The notes under the pieces were generated by a model, which did no database searches, was not told the origin of the DNA, and worked only from the letters and a program-made list of their open reading frames with translations. From NCBI GenBank assembly GCA_965246845.1, contig CBDFFR010000005.1, positions 372,001-436,000 on the forward strand: 64,000 nucleotides of DNA, in the 5' to 3' direction. The DNA comes from JBBRMW01 sp965246845. Its GTDB lineage: Bacteria > Chloroflexota > Anaerolineae > Aggregatilineales > UBA2796. The stretch's first letter is position 1; every line of letters starts with the position of its first letter. A program made the translations under genes and the position numbers. Of the stretch, positions 27,181-35,330 are shown piece after piece.

Positions 27181-28110
27181 ATGCGTAAATTCTGGATCGA
27201 TACAGATACGGCGTCCGATGATGCGGTGGCGCTGATCATGGCGCATCGCTGGCCGGATGTGGAAGTGATCGGTGTCTCGCTGGTGGCGGGCAACGTCCCG
27301 GTGGAGCAGGGCAGCAAGAACGCGCGTTACACGCTCCAGCAGTGCGGAGCGCACACGCCCGTTTACATCGGCTGCGCAAATCCGATGATGCGGACGATTG
27401 AATATGCGACGTGGTTTCATGGACCGGATGGCATGGGCGGCATGTTCTACCCCGACCCGGAACTCCCGGAAAGCGCGGAACACGCCATAGATGCGCTGAT
27501 CGCGGCGGTGAAGGCGCACCCCGGCGAGATTACGCTCGTCACGCTCGGACCGCTGACCAACATCGCGACGGCACTCATCCGCGCACCTGAAATCGCGAAG
27601 CTAATCCCGCGCTGTGTGATCATGGGCGGCGCGGCCAATACCGTCGGGAACATCACCCCGGCAGCGGAATACAACATCTGGGTCGACCCCGAAGCCGCAT
27701 ATATCGTCTTTCACAGCGGCCTGCCAATGGAGATGGTTGGCTGGGAATGCAGCCGCTTCGAGGCTGCGCTCACGCCTGCAGAACTTGATGCGCTCTATGC
27801 CAGCGGCTCAGACCTCGCACGCTTCTCCGTCGACATCAACAAGCACGCGCTGAGGGCAAGCGTCGATATTCAGCAAGCGCCCGGCGTGGGGATGGCCGAT
27901 CCGACCGCGATGGCTGTGGCGCTGGATGCGGAGTACGTCGTCGCGCGGCGCAGCAGCCACTTTGTCGAAGTCGAGACGAAGAGCGAATTCATGCGCGGCA
28001 ATACCTGCGTGGATGAATTGGACGTGTTGCACCGTGCGCCAAATATGACGGTCATCTGGTCGCTGCACGCCGAGCGCTTCAAGGAAATGTTGTATAAGAC
28101 GTTGCGCTGA
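27181..28110 (+). CDS. Inosine/uridine-preferring nucleoside hydrolase family protein
   Basis: IUNH-family enzymes cleave the N-glycosidic bond of ribonucleosides to give base and ribose. The calcium-binding DTDTASDDA motif is at the N-terminus, and the other family motifs include GPLTNIATAL, CVIMGGAANTVGN, AEYNIWVDPEAA and a C-terminal DPTAMAVAL. The start is ATG 27181, directly after the upstream stop (TTG 27175 overlaps it). The 309-residue length is normal. It could work with the PsuK-like kinase elsewhere in the window in nucleoside salvage, which is inference. Confidence 0.92.
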   Translation: MRKFWIDTDTASDDAVALIMAHRWPDVEVIGVSLVAGNVPVEQGSKNARYTLQQCGAHTPVYIGCANPMMRTIEYATWFHGPDGMGGMFYPDPELPESAEHAIDALIAAVKAHPGEITLVTLGPLTNIATALIRAPEIAKLIPRCVIMGGAANTVGNITPAAEYNIWVDPEAAYIVFHSGLPMEMVGWECSRFEAALTPAELDALYASGSDLARFSVDINKHALRASVDIQQAPGVGMADPTAMAVALDAEYVVARRSSHFVEVETKSEFMRGNTCVDELDVLHRAPNMTVIWSLHAERFKEMLYKTLR

Positions 28111-28121
28111 CAGCGACGTAC

Positions 28122-28127
28122 TATAAT
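28122..28127 (+). promoter_or_regulatory. Promoter -10 element for ftsY
   Basis: A perfect TATAAT lies 27 nt before the ATG at 28155, with a purine-rich AAGGAAAAA ribosome site between. The -35 region is not convincing. Confidence 0.55.
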
Positions 28128-28154
28128 ATACTGGCAACAAGGAAAAAATCGGCA

Positions 28155-29063
28155 ATGGCGAACGACCAGTATAACAAAGGCTTGCAGCGCACCCGGCAGG
28201 GTTTCTTCGGGCGCATCGCGAATATGTTTAGCGCCGGACCGAGCCTCACCGAAGACTCGTGGGAAGAAATGGAGTCGCTCCTCGTGCAGGCCGACGTCGG
28301 CGTGGAGACGACCGAAACATTGCTCAACCGTCTGCGTGACCGCGTGCGTCGCGAGCGCATCACGCAAACCGATAAATTCCGCGTGGTGCTGAAAGAAGAA
28401 CTCCGCGCGCTGCTCAAGACGCCCCAACCGCTGAACATCAGCGGGCGCGACCTCTCGATTATCCTGATTGTCGGTGTGAATGGCTCCGGCAAGACAACCA
28501 CTATCGGCAAACTGGCGCACCGCCTGACGCTCTACCAGCGGAATGTGATGCTCGCAGCGGGCGATACCTTCCGCGCGGCAGCGATTGACCAGCTCAAACT
28601 ATGGGGCGAGCGCACGAAGGTTCCGGTCATCGCGGGGCAGCCGGGCAGTGACCCCGGCGCGGTCGTCTTCGATGCGGTGAAGGCAGCCAATTCGCGCGGC
28701 GCGAACGTTCTGATCGTGGATACTGCCGGGCGGCTGCACAACCGTGTACAACTGATGGATGAACTCAAGAAAATTCGCGGCGTGATGGGCAAGGTCGTCC
28801 CGGACGCGCCGCACGAAACGCTGCTCGTCCTCGATGGCACGACCGGGCAGAACGCGCTCGCGCAGGCGAAAGGCTTCATGGACGCGGTGCAGGTCACGGG
28901 ACTGGTCATCACCAAGCTGGATGGGACCGCAAAGGGCGGGATGCTCTTCGCCATTCAGCAGGCGACTGGACTCCCGATTCATTATGTCGGTCTCGGCGAG
29001 AAGATGGACGACCTGATTGCTTTCAACCCGGAATACTTCGTCGATGGGTTGTTCGAGGATTAG
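28155..29063 (+). CDS. ftsY: Signal recognition particle receptor FtsY
   Basis: FtsY receives the SRP-nascent chain complex at the membrane and hands ribosomes to SecYEG. The N and G domains are complete: SWEEMESLLVQADVG, the P-loop VGVNGSGKTTTIGKLA, AGDTFRAAA, VIVDTAGRLHNR-like LIVDTAGRL, LVLDGTTGQNA, and the G4 TKLDGTAKGG, then GLGEKMDDLIAFNPEYFVDGLF at the end. At 302 residues it lacks the long acidic A domain of proteobacterial FtsY, which is usual outside that phylum. It has its own promoter. Confidence 0.97.
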   Translation: MANDQYNKGLQRTRQGFFGRIANMFSAGPSLTEDSWEEMESLLVQADVGVETTETLLNRLRDRVRRERITQTDKFRVVLKEELRALLKTPQPLNISGRDLSIILIVGVNGSGKTTTIGKLAHRLTLYQRNVMLAAGDTFRAAAIDQLKLWGERTKVPVIAGQPGSDPGAVVFDAVKAANSRGANVLIVDTAGRLHNRVQLMDELKKIRGVMGKVVPDAPHETLLVLDGTTGQNALAQAKGFMDAVQVTGLVITKLDGTAKGGMLFAIQQATGLPIHYVGLGEKMDDLIAFNPEYFVDGLFED

Positions 29064-29156
29064 CGGCCTCTCACCTCGTACTCATGCTTCATAAGCGAAA
29101 TGATTGTACAATATTTCACAAGCAAAGCAATTTGCGATTGAAATGAGGGTGAACCG

Positions 29157-29681
29157 ATGCAATCTCTAAATCAAACCGTCGCGAAATTCGACGTTGCCCT
29201 GACAAACTGGATGGCGAAGTACGGCGTCGTGCTGCTCCGCATCAGCCTCGGTGTGGTGTTCTTCTGGTTCGGCTTCCTGAAGTTTTTTCCAGGACTCAGC
29301 CCCGCACAAGACCTCGCCGCGCGGACTATCCAGACCATGACCTTCGGGATTGTACAACCCGCGCTCTCGATCCCGGTCCTCGCCGCGTGGGAGTGCGCAA
29401 TTGGCTTGGGGTTGATCACCGGGCGCTATCTGCGTGCAACGATTCTTCTATTGCTCGTGCAGATGTTCGGGACGGTGATGCCGCTGGTCCTCTTCACTTC
29501 GGAAGTATTCACAAAGGCTCCCTACGCGCCGACGCTCGAAGGGCAGTACATCATCAAGAACATCGTACTGGTGAGCGCGGCACTGGTCATCGGTGCGACG
29601 GTACGCGGCGGGCGCATGATCGCGGACCCGGATGTGGTGCGGCGCGCGACAAATGCGGCGCGGGTCGCGTCGGGAGATTAG
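29157..29681 (+). CDS. DoxX/YkgB-like membrane protein
   Basis: A 174-residue protein with four predicted membrane helices, beginning with VVLLRISLGVVFFWFGFLKFFPG. The pattern resembles the DUF417/DoxX group, small quinone-related or oxidative-stress-related membrane proteins of poorly known function. GAGGGTG precedes the ATG, and a TACAAT at 29107-29112 may be its -10 element. A convergent gene follows after an inverted repeat. Confidence 0.75.
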   Translation: MQSLNQTVAKFDVALTNWMAKYGVVLLRISLGVVFFWFGFLKFFPGLSPAQDLAARTIQTMTFGIVQPALSIPVLAAWECAIGLGLITGRYLRATILLLLVQMFGTVMPLVLFTSEVFTKAPYAPTLEGQYIIKNIVLVSAALVIGATVRGGRMIADPDVVRRATNAARVASGD

Positions 29682-29700
29682 CGCGGTTTCTGTGCGGTTA

Positions 29701-29748
29701 GCCGGGATGCGTTCAGGACGGTCACGCCGACGAGTTCCGCATCCCGGC
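29701..29748. repeat. Inverted repeat between convergent genes
   Basis: An 11-bp perfect stem, GCCGGGATGCG (29701-29711) with CGCATCCCGGC (29738-29748), has a 26-nt loop. It sits between the converging doxX-like and PARG-like genes. There is no T-tract on either side, so it may be a weak bidirectional terminator or an mRNA 3'-end stabiliser. Confidence 0.55.
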
Positions 29749-29764
29749 ACATAGTTCTAAATAT

Positions 29765-30604
29765 TCAGGCCTGAAAGCGCTCTGAAAATGCAGTGAAGTT
29801 TTTGAGTCCTTCCCATTTATCGAAGACCGAAAACCGGATGTAACGGAATCGTCCCCAGAATTGACCATCAGGCTTGAGTTGTTCCCAAAACAAAGACGCG
29901 ACCAACTGCGGATCATTACGGAACGCGCCACATCCCCACGCACCGAGGATGAGCGCATCACACTCTTGGGAAGCGAGAAGCGCGAGGAGCTTGCTTATTC
30001 GCTCCCGGAATACAGGCTCAATTTGCGCAATACTTTGTGGCTCGTTCTGTTTTATCGCACCTGCGTTAGGTGCTGGGCTGGTGATGAAATCGACTATATA
30101 GGGTTGTTCAAGCCAGGTTCCATCATCTGTCCGTAGAACAGGGCAATCAGGACTGTAAATCATCCTGTCTGAGTATAAGGTTGTTTTATGCTGCTTGTGA
30201 AAAGTGTAGTGAGCGGGATATTTCAATAGACTACTGTAGAGTCCTGTGCTTCGTGCAAGACTTTCCTCCTGCGCTCGCGCACCACCAAGAAAGCCGCCGC
30301 CCGGATGCTTTGCAGATGCGAAATTCAGTACCCCTACTCTCTTAAACTGATTGCCCGCGACCACATGCGAGCATCCCTCTAAAGTCGTTTCGTTCACGAC
30401 CTCGAACGAAGTGTTCATGTACTTCGCAGGTTGAGACACGATCTGCTCACGAAGAGCGGCAAGCCCCTCAGGTAGATAGCACTGCGTCCGATCAACACAG
30501 CTTGCAACAAGCGGCTTGATGTCAATAACGTTACCAGCAGCGGTTGTATACTGCCCCTGTTCGAGTGCGGCAACCATCTCTCGCGCGATTTCACTCAAAC
30601 TCAC
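29765..30604 (-). CDS. Microbial PARG-like protein (TIGR02452 type)
   Basis: A 279-residue protein of the microbial poly(ADP-ribose) glycohydrolase-type family. The ADP-ribose-binding and catalytic signature is seen in VLNFASAKHPGGGFLGGARA followed directly by QEESLAR, which supplies the GGG and adjacent Glu residues. CDALILGAWGCGAFRNDP gives the macrodomain-like second signature. Members remove ADP-ribose from proteins or free polymers. The start is GTG 30604 with GAGAGGA upstream. The gene is less GC-rich than its surroundings and has its own promoter, which hints at acquisition. Confidence 0.88.
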   Translation of the reverse strand: MSLSEIAREMVAALEQGQYTTAAGNVIDIKPLVASCVDRTQCYLPEGLAALREQIVSQPAKYMNTSFEVVNETTLEGCSHVVAGNQFKRVGVLNFASAKHPGGGFLGGARAQEESLARSTGLYSSLLKYPAHYTFHKQHKTTLYSDRMIYSPDCPVLRTDDGTWLEQPYIVDFITSPAPNAGAIKQNEPQSIAQIEPVFRERISKLLALLASQECDALILGAWGCGAFRNDPQLVASLFWEQLKPDGQFWGRFRYIRFSVFDKWEGLKNFTAFSERFQA

Positions 30605-30643
30605 GGCACAGGTTCCTCTCAGCTCATTGTTTTCAGAACCGGA

Positions 30644-30673
30644 ATTCTATCATGAACCTTTGAAAACCGTCAA
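30644..30673 (-). promoter_or_regulatory. Promoter for the PARG-like gene, extended -10
   Basis: Read leftward, TTGACG (30673-30668), an 18-nt spacer and TAGAAT (30649-30644) with TG one base before the hexamer form a good extended -10 promoter. It begins 6 nt before the end of the MutS-like gene, separating the two transcription units. Confidence 0.7.
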
Positions 30674-30678
30674 AATCT

Positions 30679-32475
30679 CTATGTGCTTGAGTACGGTGTA
30701 TCCTGTTCGACAGGCAGGCCGGCCAATGCCATGATTTTTAAGGCATTCGTCGTCGGGCTGGGACCCTCGCGCAGCAGATAATCGAACTGCATTTCGCCGT
30801 TGCGCACATCCTCACGAAAATGTGCATTGTGAATTTGTGGGAATTCATCCGCGAGCTGAACCAAATCGAGGTCATGTGTGCTGACCAGCCCGATCCCGCG
30901 CTTCCCGACCAGCGCCCGCAGATAGGCACGGCTCCCGATCAGGCGTTCGCGGTTGTTGGTCCCCCGGAAAATCTCATCAATCACATACAACAGCGGGAAC
31001 ATATCTTCGGATTCAAGGGCATCCAACAGCGCACGCAGCCGCCGCACTTCCGCATAAAAATATGAGACGCCATCATTCACCGAATCCGTGACGCGCATTG
31101 AGGCGAACAGCCGGAACGGACGCAATCGCAGCGTATCGGCATCGACCACGCCGCCCGTATACGCCAGCGCGCAGGTAATCCCGACTGTGCGCAAAAACGA
31201 ACTTTTGCCCGCCATGTTCGACCCGGTGATCAGGATGAGTTCGCCCGCCGTCGCAATCGTCAAATCGTTGCGGACCTTTTGTGCAGCCGGGATGAGCGGA
31301 TGTCCAAGCGCGCGCCCCGCGAAGGCGGGACCGTCCGGCGCGATGATCGGGAACGCAGCTTGCGGATTGAGATACGCAAAATTAGCGAGCGAACCGAGCG
31401 CTTCCGCTTCGTGCCACGCATCCAGCCATGCCGGGAGCGCCGTATCAAGACCGCGCTTCACCCGCCGCATGAAAATCGACACTGCTAAATCCCAGGGGAC
31501 GAGCAGATTAAGCGTGATCCATAAAATCGGGTTGCCCTGCACACCGGCGGCGGCAAGCACACGGTTCAAGCGCCGTATCTGCGCGGACGGTCGGCGCTGC
31601 GGCACGCGAAATGGCGTAAGCAGCCCATCCAGCACGTCACCGGAGCGGTTTGCCTCCTTTTCGAGTTGAAGCAGCACGCCTTGCATCCCTCGGAAAGCCG
31701 CGCCAAGCGCCAAGCCTTCGCCGAGCGCAGCGCGGAAGTAGCGCGACTGCGAAGTGTAGATCGCGAAATAGGCGAGGAAAACGACGGCGCGGATCGCTGG
31801 CGGGATGCCAAGTGCCGCTTCAAATAGTGTCAAAAAGATGTTTGCGAGCGCAAGGACGGAGAGCAGCGGCAGCGCCCAGCGCGGCGGTTCTGGTTCGGGC
31901 TGATGCAGCCAATTCACCAGATCATCGTCGTGCGTGGTGCGTCCGCTCGCGAGTGAGGCCGCCAGTAGCAGCTTTTCGCGGAAGATCACACGCGGAGTCA
32001 ATGCGCGGACCTGTCGCTGACGGCGCGCAATAGTGTCCAAGTCTGGACGGAGCGCGAGCAACCAGTTTTGCAAGCGTAGGCTGCCTTCGGCGGTCACGGC
32101 GGTATCGAGCAAATGGTGAACGGAACGCGCGCCCGTCAGGTCGAAATCCGCTGCGAACGGATGATCCGGGTAATGAAAATCGGGTGGCGCGGGGATGTGC
32201 GGCCAATCGAGCGCCAGCCGTGCGAGGTTCCACGTTTTGAAGCGCTGCCAGAACGTCGCGCGCCGGATCGCGCTGCGAAACCGACGATGCACTGCGACAC
32301 TCGCGATGAAACCGAGCGCCGCCGCAAAGAACGCGATCCAGAAGACTGCGGAGCCGACAAAGAAAGCCGGGATCGCTGCTGCAAATGCCGCGAATGCGGT
32401 CAGTACCCGTATCAACGAGAGACGGTCAGCCTGTTTTTCGAGGCGCGCGATATGCCGCGCCAGCCGTGCGCTCAC
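30679..32475 (-). CDS. Membrane-anchored MutS-family ATPase
   Basis: The C-terminal 210 residues are a MutS-type ABC ATPase: Walker A LILITGSNMAGKSSFLRTVG, Walker B LLYVIDEIFRGTNNRERL, then GLVSTHDLDLV. The N-terminal part lacks the mismatch-binding domain I with its Phe-x-Glu motif. Instead it has hydrophobic segments at about residues 25-65 and 205-255, so it is predicted to sit in the membrane. Such MutS-like proteins are widespread but have no clear repair function. GTG 32475 begins the frame. It lies in a leftward gene block behind the rhodanese gene (37-nt gap). Confidence 0.85.
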   Translation of the reverse strand: MSARLARHIARLEKQADRLSLIRVLTAFAAFAAAIPAFFVGSAVFWIAFFAAALGFIASVAVHRRFRSAIRRATFWQRFKTWNLARLALDWPHIPAPPDFHYPDHPFAADFDLTGARSVHHLLDTAVTAEGSLRLQNWLLALRPDLDTIARRQRQVRALTPRVIFREKLLLAASLASGRTTHDDDLVNWLHQPEPEPPRWALPLLSVLALANIFLTLFEAALGIPPAIRAVVFLAYFAIYTSQSRYFRAALGEGLALGAAFRGMQGVLLQLEKEANRSGDVLDGLLTPFRVPQRRPSAQIRRLNRVLAAAGVQGNPILWITLNLLVPWDLAVSIFMRRVKRGLDTALPAWLDAWHEAEALGSLANFAYLNPQAAFPIIAPDGPAFAGRALGHPLIPAAQKVRNDLTIATAGELILITGSNMAGKSSFLRTVGITCALAYTGGVVDADTLRLRPFRLFASMRVTDSVNDGVSYFYAEVRRLRALLDALESEDMFPLLYVIDEIFRGTNNRERLIGSRAYLRALVGKRGIGLVSTHDLDLVQLADEFPQIHNAHFREDVRNGEMQFDYLLREGPSPTTNALKIMALAGLPVEQDTPYSST

Positions 32476-32512
32476 GTGCTGGAGGGATGCTGCGCGCGAG
32501 TCGCGTGTATAT

Positions 32513-33400
32513 TCAGGAATTTGTCGGCGGCTCCGCTGGGGTGAACGTCATTTCGACTGGACGCGTGGGATCGTTGCCCCATTCGTTCCATGAACCATCA
32601 TAGACCGCGACGTTGTTGTACCCGGCTTCGCTCAGGGCAAGCGCAACGAGCGAGGCATTCACGCCGCCATTGCAATAAGTGATCAGCGGTTGGTCGAGAT
32701 CATCGGTCGGCAGCCCGGCTTCCTCGAGTTTAAGTTGTAGCGCTTCCAGTCCGATAACCGCCTTGTTCTCATCCAGCAGATTTGCAGTTTGCAGGCTCAA
32801 CGCACCGGGGATGTGGCCGCCGCGTTTGGCGCGCTGCGTTTCTCCCGTGAAATCGGTGGGGGTGCGATTATCGATAAGGAGCGCACCAACGGCGACATCC
32901 GGCAAAATTTGATCTGCGACCTTGTGCAGTTCAGGCTGAATATGTGGGATGAATACCGCCCGCGCGATGTCTGGAGGGTTAGCAGTTACGGTCCGGCCTT
33001 CGCTAATCCACTTCGGCCAGCCGCCGTTCAGCACTGCCACCTTGTCGTGTCCGTAGTAGCGCAGCGCCCACCACAGCCGCGCGGCCATGATATTGTTGTG
33101 ATCGTCATAGGTGACAACGAGCGTTTCCGGTCCGACTCCGATGCGGCTCATAGCTTCTGCAAAGCGTTCCGGCGGCGCGATTTGCACCGGAATCGGGTCA
33201 TCCGGGTCCGTGATGTCTTTGGTCCAATCGATGAACGTCGCACCGGGAATGTGCGATAACGCATAGGCTTCACGTTTCGCGATGTAAACGGGTTTACCGA
33301 GTTCGACAGGTGGGAGCGTATCGCCGCGTACATCCACGATGCACAAATCGGCGCGGTCGAGATTTGCGGCCAGCCATTCTGTTTCAACGAGCCATTTCAA
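32513..33400 (-). CDS. Sulfurtransferase with two rhodanese domains
   Basis: A 295-residue thiosulfate/3-mercaptopyruvate sulfurtransferase. The inactive N-terminal rhodanese domain includes SHIPGATFIDWTKDI and VVTYDDHNNIMAARLWWALR. The catalytic C-terminal domain has the Cys in ITYCNGGVNASLVALAL and a GGHIPGAL segment before it. The CNGGVNAS loop differs from CGSGVTA of mercaptopyruvate enzymes, so the donor is uncertain. The start ATG 33400 follows the TIR gene by 18 nt on the same strand. Confidence 0.93.
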   Translation of the reverse strand: MKWLVETEWLAANLDRADLCIVDVRGDTLPPVELGKPVYIAKREAYALSHIPGATFIDWTKDITDPDDPIPVQIAPPERFAEAMSRIGVGPETLVVTYDDHNNIMAARLWWALRYYGHDKVAVLNGGWPKWISEGRTVTANPPDIARAVFIPHIQPELHKVADQILPDVAVGALLIDNRTPTDFTGETQRAKRGGHIPGALSLQTANLLDENKAVIGLEALQLKLEEAGLPTDDLDQPLITYCNGGVNASLVALALSEAGYNNVAVYDGSWNEWGNDPTRPVEMTFTPAEPPTNS

Positions 33401-33418
33401 GAGCAGATTTCCTTATTG

Positions 33419-34207
33419 TTACGGACGCTGCCAGATAATGTAATCGCCTGTCGTGGCACTGAAATTGATTGTGTTTTGCGTGTAGCCGCTGACAATCATA
33501 AGCAGGCCATAGGGCATCTGATTATAGGGAAATTGAATATAAGCCCAGCTACCCTGCAAGGTCAACTGACCATTGATGAATTGCCAAAGCCCAGCTACGT
33601 TTGCCATACCCTGCTGTGACGTCAGCGTTGCCTGAAACTGACCGTTCGGCGCAAGCATGATTTGCCCGCTGCCGCTCAAGCCCGTCATCGGGTTTTGGAA
33701 TTGCACCTGCCATGTTCCATCGAGACGCGGAAACGCCTGTACATCGCGAAACGGCATTTGTGGAGGAGGTGCAGCAGGCTTCGGAGTTGAAGTGGTCGTC
33801 GGTGCGGCAGCTTTTGCCGTTTGCATAGCCGTGACCAGTCGCGGAAAATTTTGACCGTAATTATCCACTCCTTCAAGATTCAGATACTGCTTCCCGGCCA
33901 GCGGATAGCGCAGGTCACGGCTGACGACACACGCTGCACAAAACACCGGAAAAATCGGCTTTTTGTTCTCATCCGCAAGGATGACTTCCTTCGCTACATT
34001 GCGAGAGTCGCTCGACGTGGGCGAGAGGACAACGATGAAAATGTCGCATTGTTCAATGCCATCCGAGATCGAACCCGTCCAGGTGTCTCCCGCGCGGATG
34101 CTCTCGTGGTCGATCCATATCGCAAAGCCTGCTGCCTGCAAATCTGATGCGAACTGATTCACAAAGTCGGTGTCTTTGTGCGAATAGCTGATGAAGACCT
34201 TGTTCAT
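33419..34207 (-). CDS. TIR-domain protein with C-terminal beta domain
   Basis: Residues 1-130 form a TIR domain (MNKVFISYSHKDTDFVNQFA, FAIWIDHESIRAGDTW, DIFIVVLSPTSSDSRNVAKE), and the Glu of NVAKEV is where TIR NADases hold their catalytic acid. A Pro/Thr linker follows. The last 100 residues are a beta-rich domain (LDGTWQVQFQNPMTGLSGSG, GLWQFINGQLTLQGSW) of unknown class, perhaps a ligand-binding barrel. The start is ATG 34207, 2 nt after the stop of the beta-propeller gene. Bacterial TIR proteins can degrade NAD+ or make signal nucleotides in defence, but this two-gene context is not a known system. Confidence 0.85.
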   Translation of the reverse strand: MNKVFISYSHKDTDFVNQFASDLQAAGFAIWIDHESIRAGDTWTGSISDGIEQCDIFIVVLSPTSSDSRNVAKEVILADENKKPIFPVFCAACVVSRDLRYPLAGKQYLNLEGVDNYGQNFPRLVTAMQTAKAAAPTTTSTPKPAAPPPQMPFRDVQAFPRLDGTWQVQFQNPMTGLSGSGQIMLAPNGQFQATLTSQQGMANVAGLWQFINGQLTLQGSWAYIQFPYNQMPYGLLMIVSGYTQNTINFSATTGDYIIWQRP

Positions 34208-34209
34208 AT

Positions 34210-35199
34210 TCAGGGCGTAACCAGGTCCCTGCGCCAATCCAGACCGTCAGGAATATCGAGATAGCCGGGCAAATCGCCCTTGCGTCCGGTCACACCATAT
34301 TGCCAGACGATTTCTTTGGTATCCTTGTCGATGACGATTACACGATGGTTGAAATCATCAGTCGCGATAACGTACCCGGTCGGCAGTTCCGCCGCGATGG
34401 ACGGCCAGCGCAACCGTTTGTTGCTTGTTGTGTCATCGAAGGGTCCAAACTGCCAGAGGATCGCGCCGGAATGGTCCATTTCAACGATGGTTCCGTACTT
34501 TACATAATCCGCGACGATAAAGGTCCCGCGCGAGGTTGGCTGCGCGTCCGATGGATAACCAAGCCCTGACGCGACCGCCCATTGTTCGTTACCATCGCGG
34601 TCGATTTCAGAGATGCGCGCGCCCTTGATTTCCGTGATGAGGAAACCGCCACCAGGAAGTGGAGTCGCGCCATTGGGATAATTCAGGAAGCCGGGCGCGG
34701 TTTTACACTGATTCGCTACGCCATAGGATTTGACGAGCTGCTTATCGGGCGAATAAACGGCAATCCGGCAGTTGTTGATTTCCGCGACGGAAATGTTGCC
34801 ATCCGGGAGCAGGTACGCATCGTCCGGTGTATAGGTCTGGTCGTATTCGGCACTTGGCATTCCGCGACCGTAGGACCATGTAATCTGTTTGGTCTCCGTA
34901 TCGACGACCGTGATGTGATTATCGAGGCCAAGACTCATCACAATTTGCTTGCCATCGGGGGAGAAGAACGCATCATCTGCACCATGTTTGGGAAGCCGCG
35001 ACGGGAAGTGATATTCCCAAACTATGCGCTTGTCTGGTGTGACTTCGATCACGCGGTTATTGCCACGATCCGCGATGATGATATTTCGGTCCAGCGGTGG
35101 GTTGACCTCCGAGCGCACGGGCTGCGGGCGCGTAGCGCATAGTAGAAGTCCGGCCATGACAATCAGTGGGACAAATCGGGCTGTGCGTGGGAAGTGCAT
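34210..35199 (-). CDS. Secreted NHL/PQQ-like beta-propeller protein
   Basis: The start is ATG 35199 (MHFPRTARFVPLIVMAGLLL), which gives a signal peptide or anchor. The upstream part of the frame is antisense sequence of the tRNA and is not coding. The mature protein has six or more blades with recurring RNNIIIADRGNNRVIEV-like, HITVVDTETKQITWSYG, VAEINNCRIAVYSPDKQ, and GFLITEIKGARISEIDRDG segments. Such propellers bind ligands or proteins outside the membrane. It is first in a leftward operon with the TIR gene, so it could be the sensor for it. That pairing is inference. Confidence 0.8.
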   Translation of the reverse strand: MHFPRTARFVPLIVMAGLLLCATRPQPVRSEVNPPLDRNIIIADRGNNRVIEVTPDKRIVWEYHFPSRLPKHGADDAFFSPDGKQIVMSLGLDNHITVVDTETKQITWSYGRGMPSAEYDQTYTPDDAYLLPDGNISVAEINNCRIAVYSPDKQLVKSYGVANQCKTAPGFLNYPNGATPLPGGGFLITEIKGARISEIDRDGNEQWAVASGLGYPSDAQPTSRGTFIVADYVKYGTIVEMDHSGAILWQFGPFDDTTSNKRLRWPSIAAELPTGYVIATDDFNHRVIVIDKDTKEIVWQYGVTGRKGDLPGYLDIPDGLDWRRDLVTP

Positions 35200-35206
35200 C
35201 GCGGTC

Positions 35207-35235
35207 TTGATCCTCTCCGCTGCTAATGATACACT
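35207..35235 (+). promoter_or_regulatory. tRNA-Arg promoter with extended -10
   Basis: TTGATC (35207-35212), a 17-nt spacer and TACACT (35230-35235), preceded by TG at 35227-35228, lie 23 nt before the mature tRNA 5' end. The promoter lies just upstream of the divergent propeller gene start (35199). Confidence 0.7.
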
Positions 35236-35258
35236 AGGCAGGGTCAGGATCGCTATAT

Positions 35259-35330
35259 GTCCTCGTAGCTCAGCGGATAGAGTGATGGCCTCCGAAGCCA
35301 TAGACCTGGGTTCGATTCCCAGCGGGGACA
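35259..35330 (+). tRNA. tRNA-Arg(CCG)
   Basis: A complete cloverleaf is present. The acceptor stem GTCCTCG (35259-35265) pairs with CGGGGAC (35323-35329, one G-T wobble) and the discriminator base is A35330. The anticodon arm ATGGC / CTCCGAA / GCCAT has anticodon CCG, reading CGG arginine codons. The T arm CTGGG / TTCGATT / CCCAG is perfect. CCA is not encoded. The leftward serine recombinase frame ends inside this tRNA, so its 3' half is the likely attachment site of a mobile element. Confidence 0.95.
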
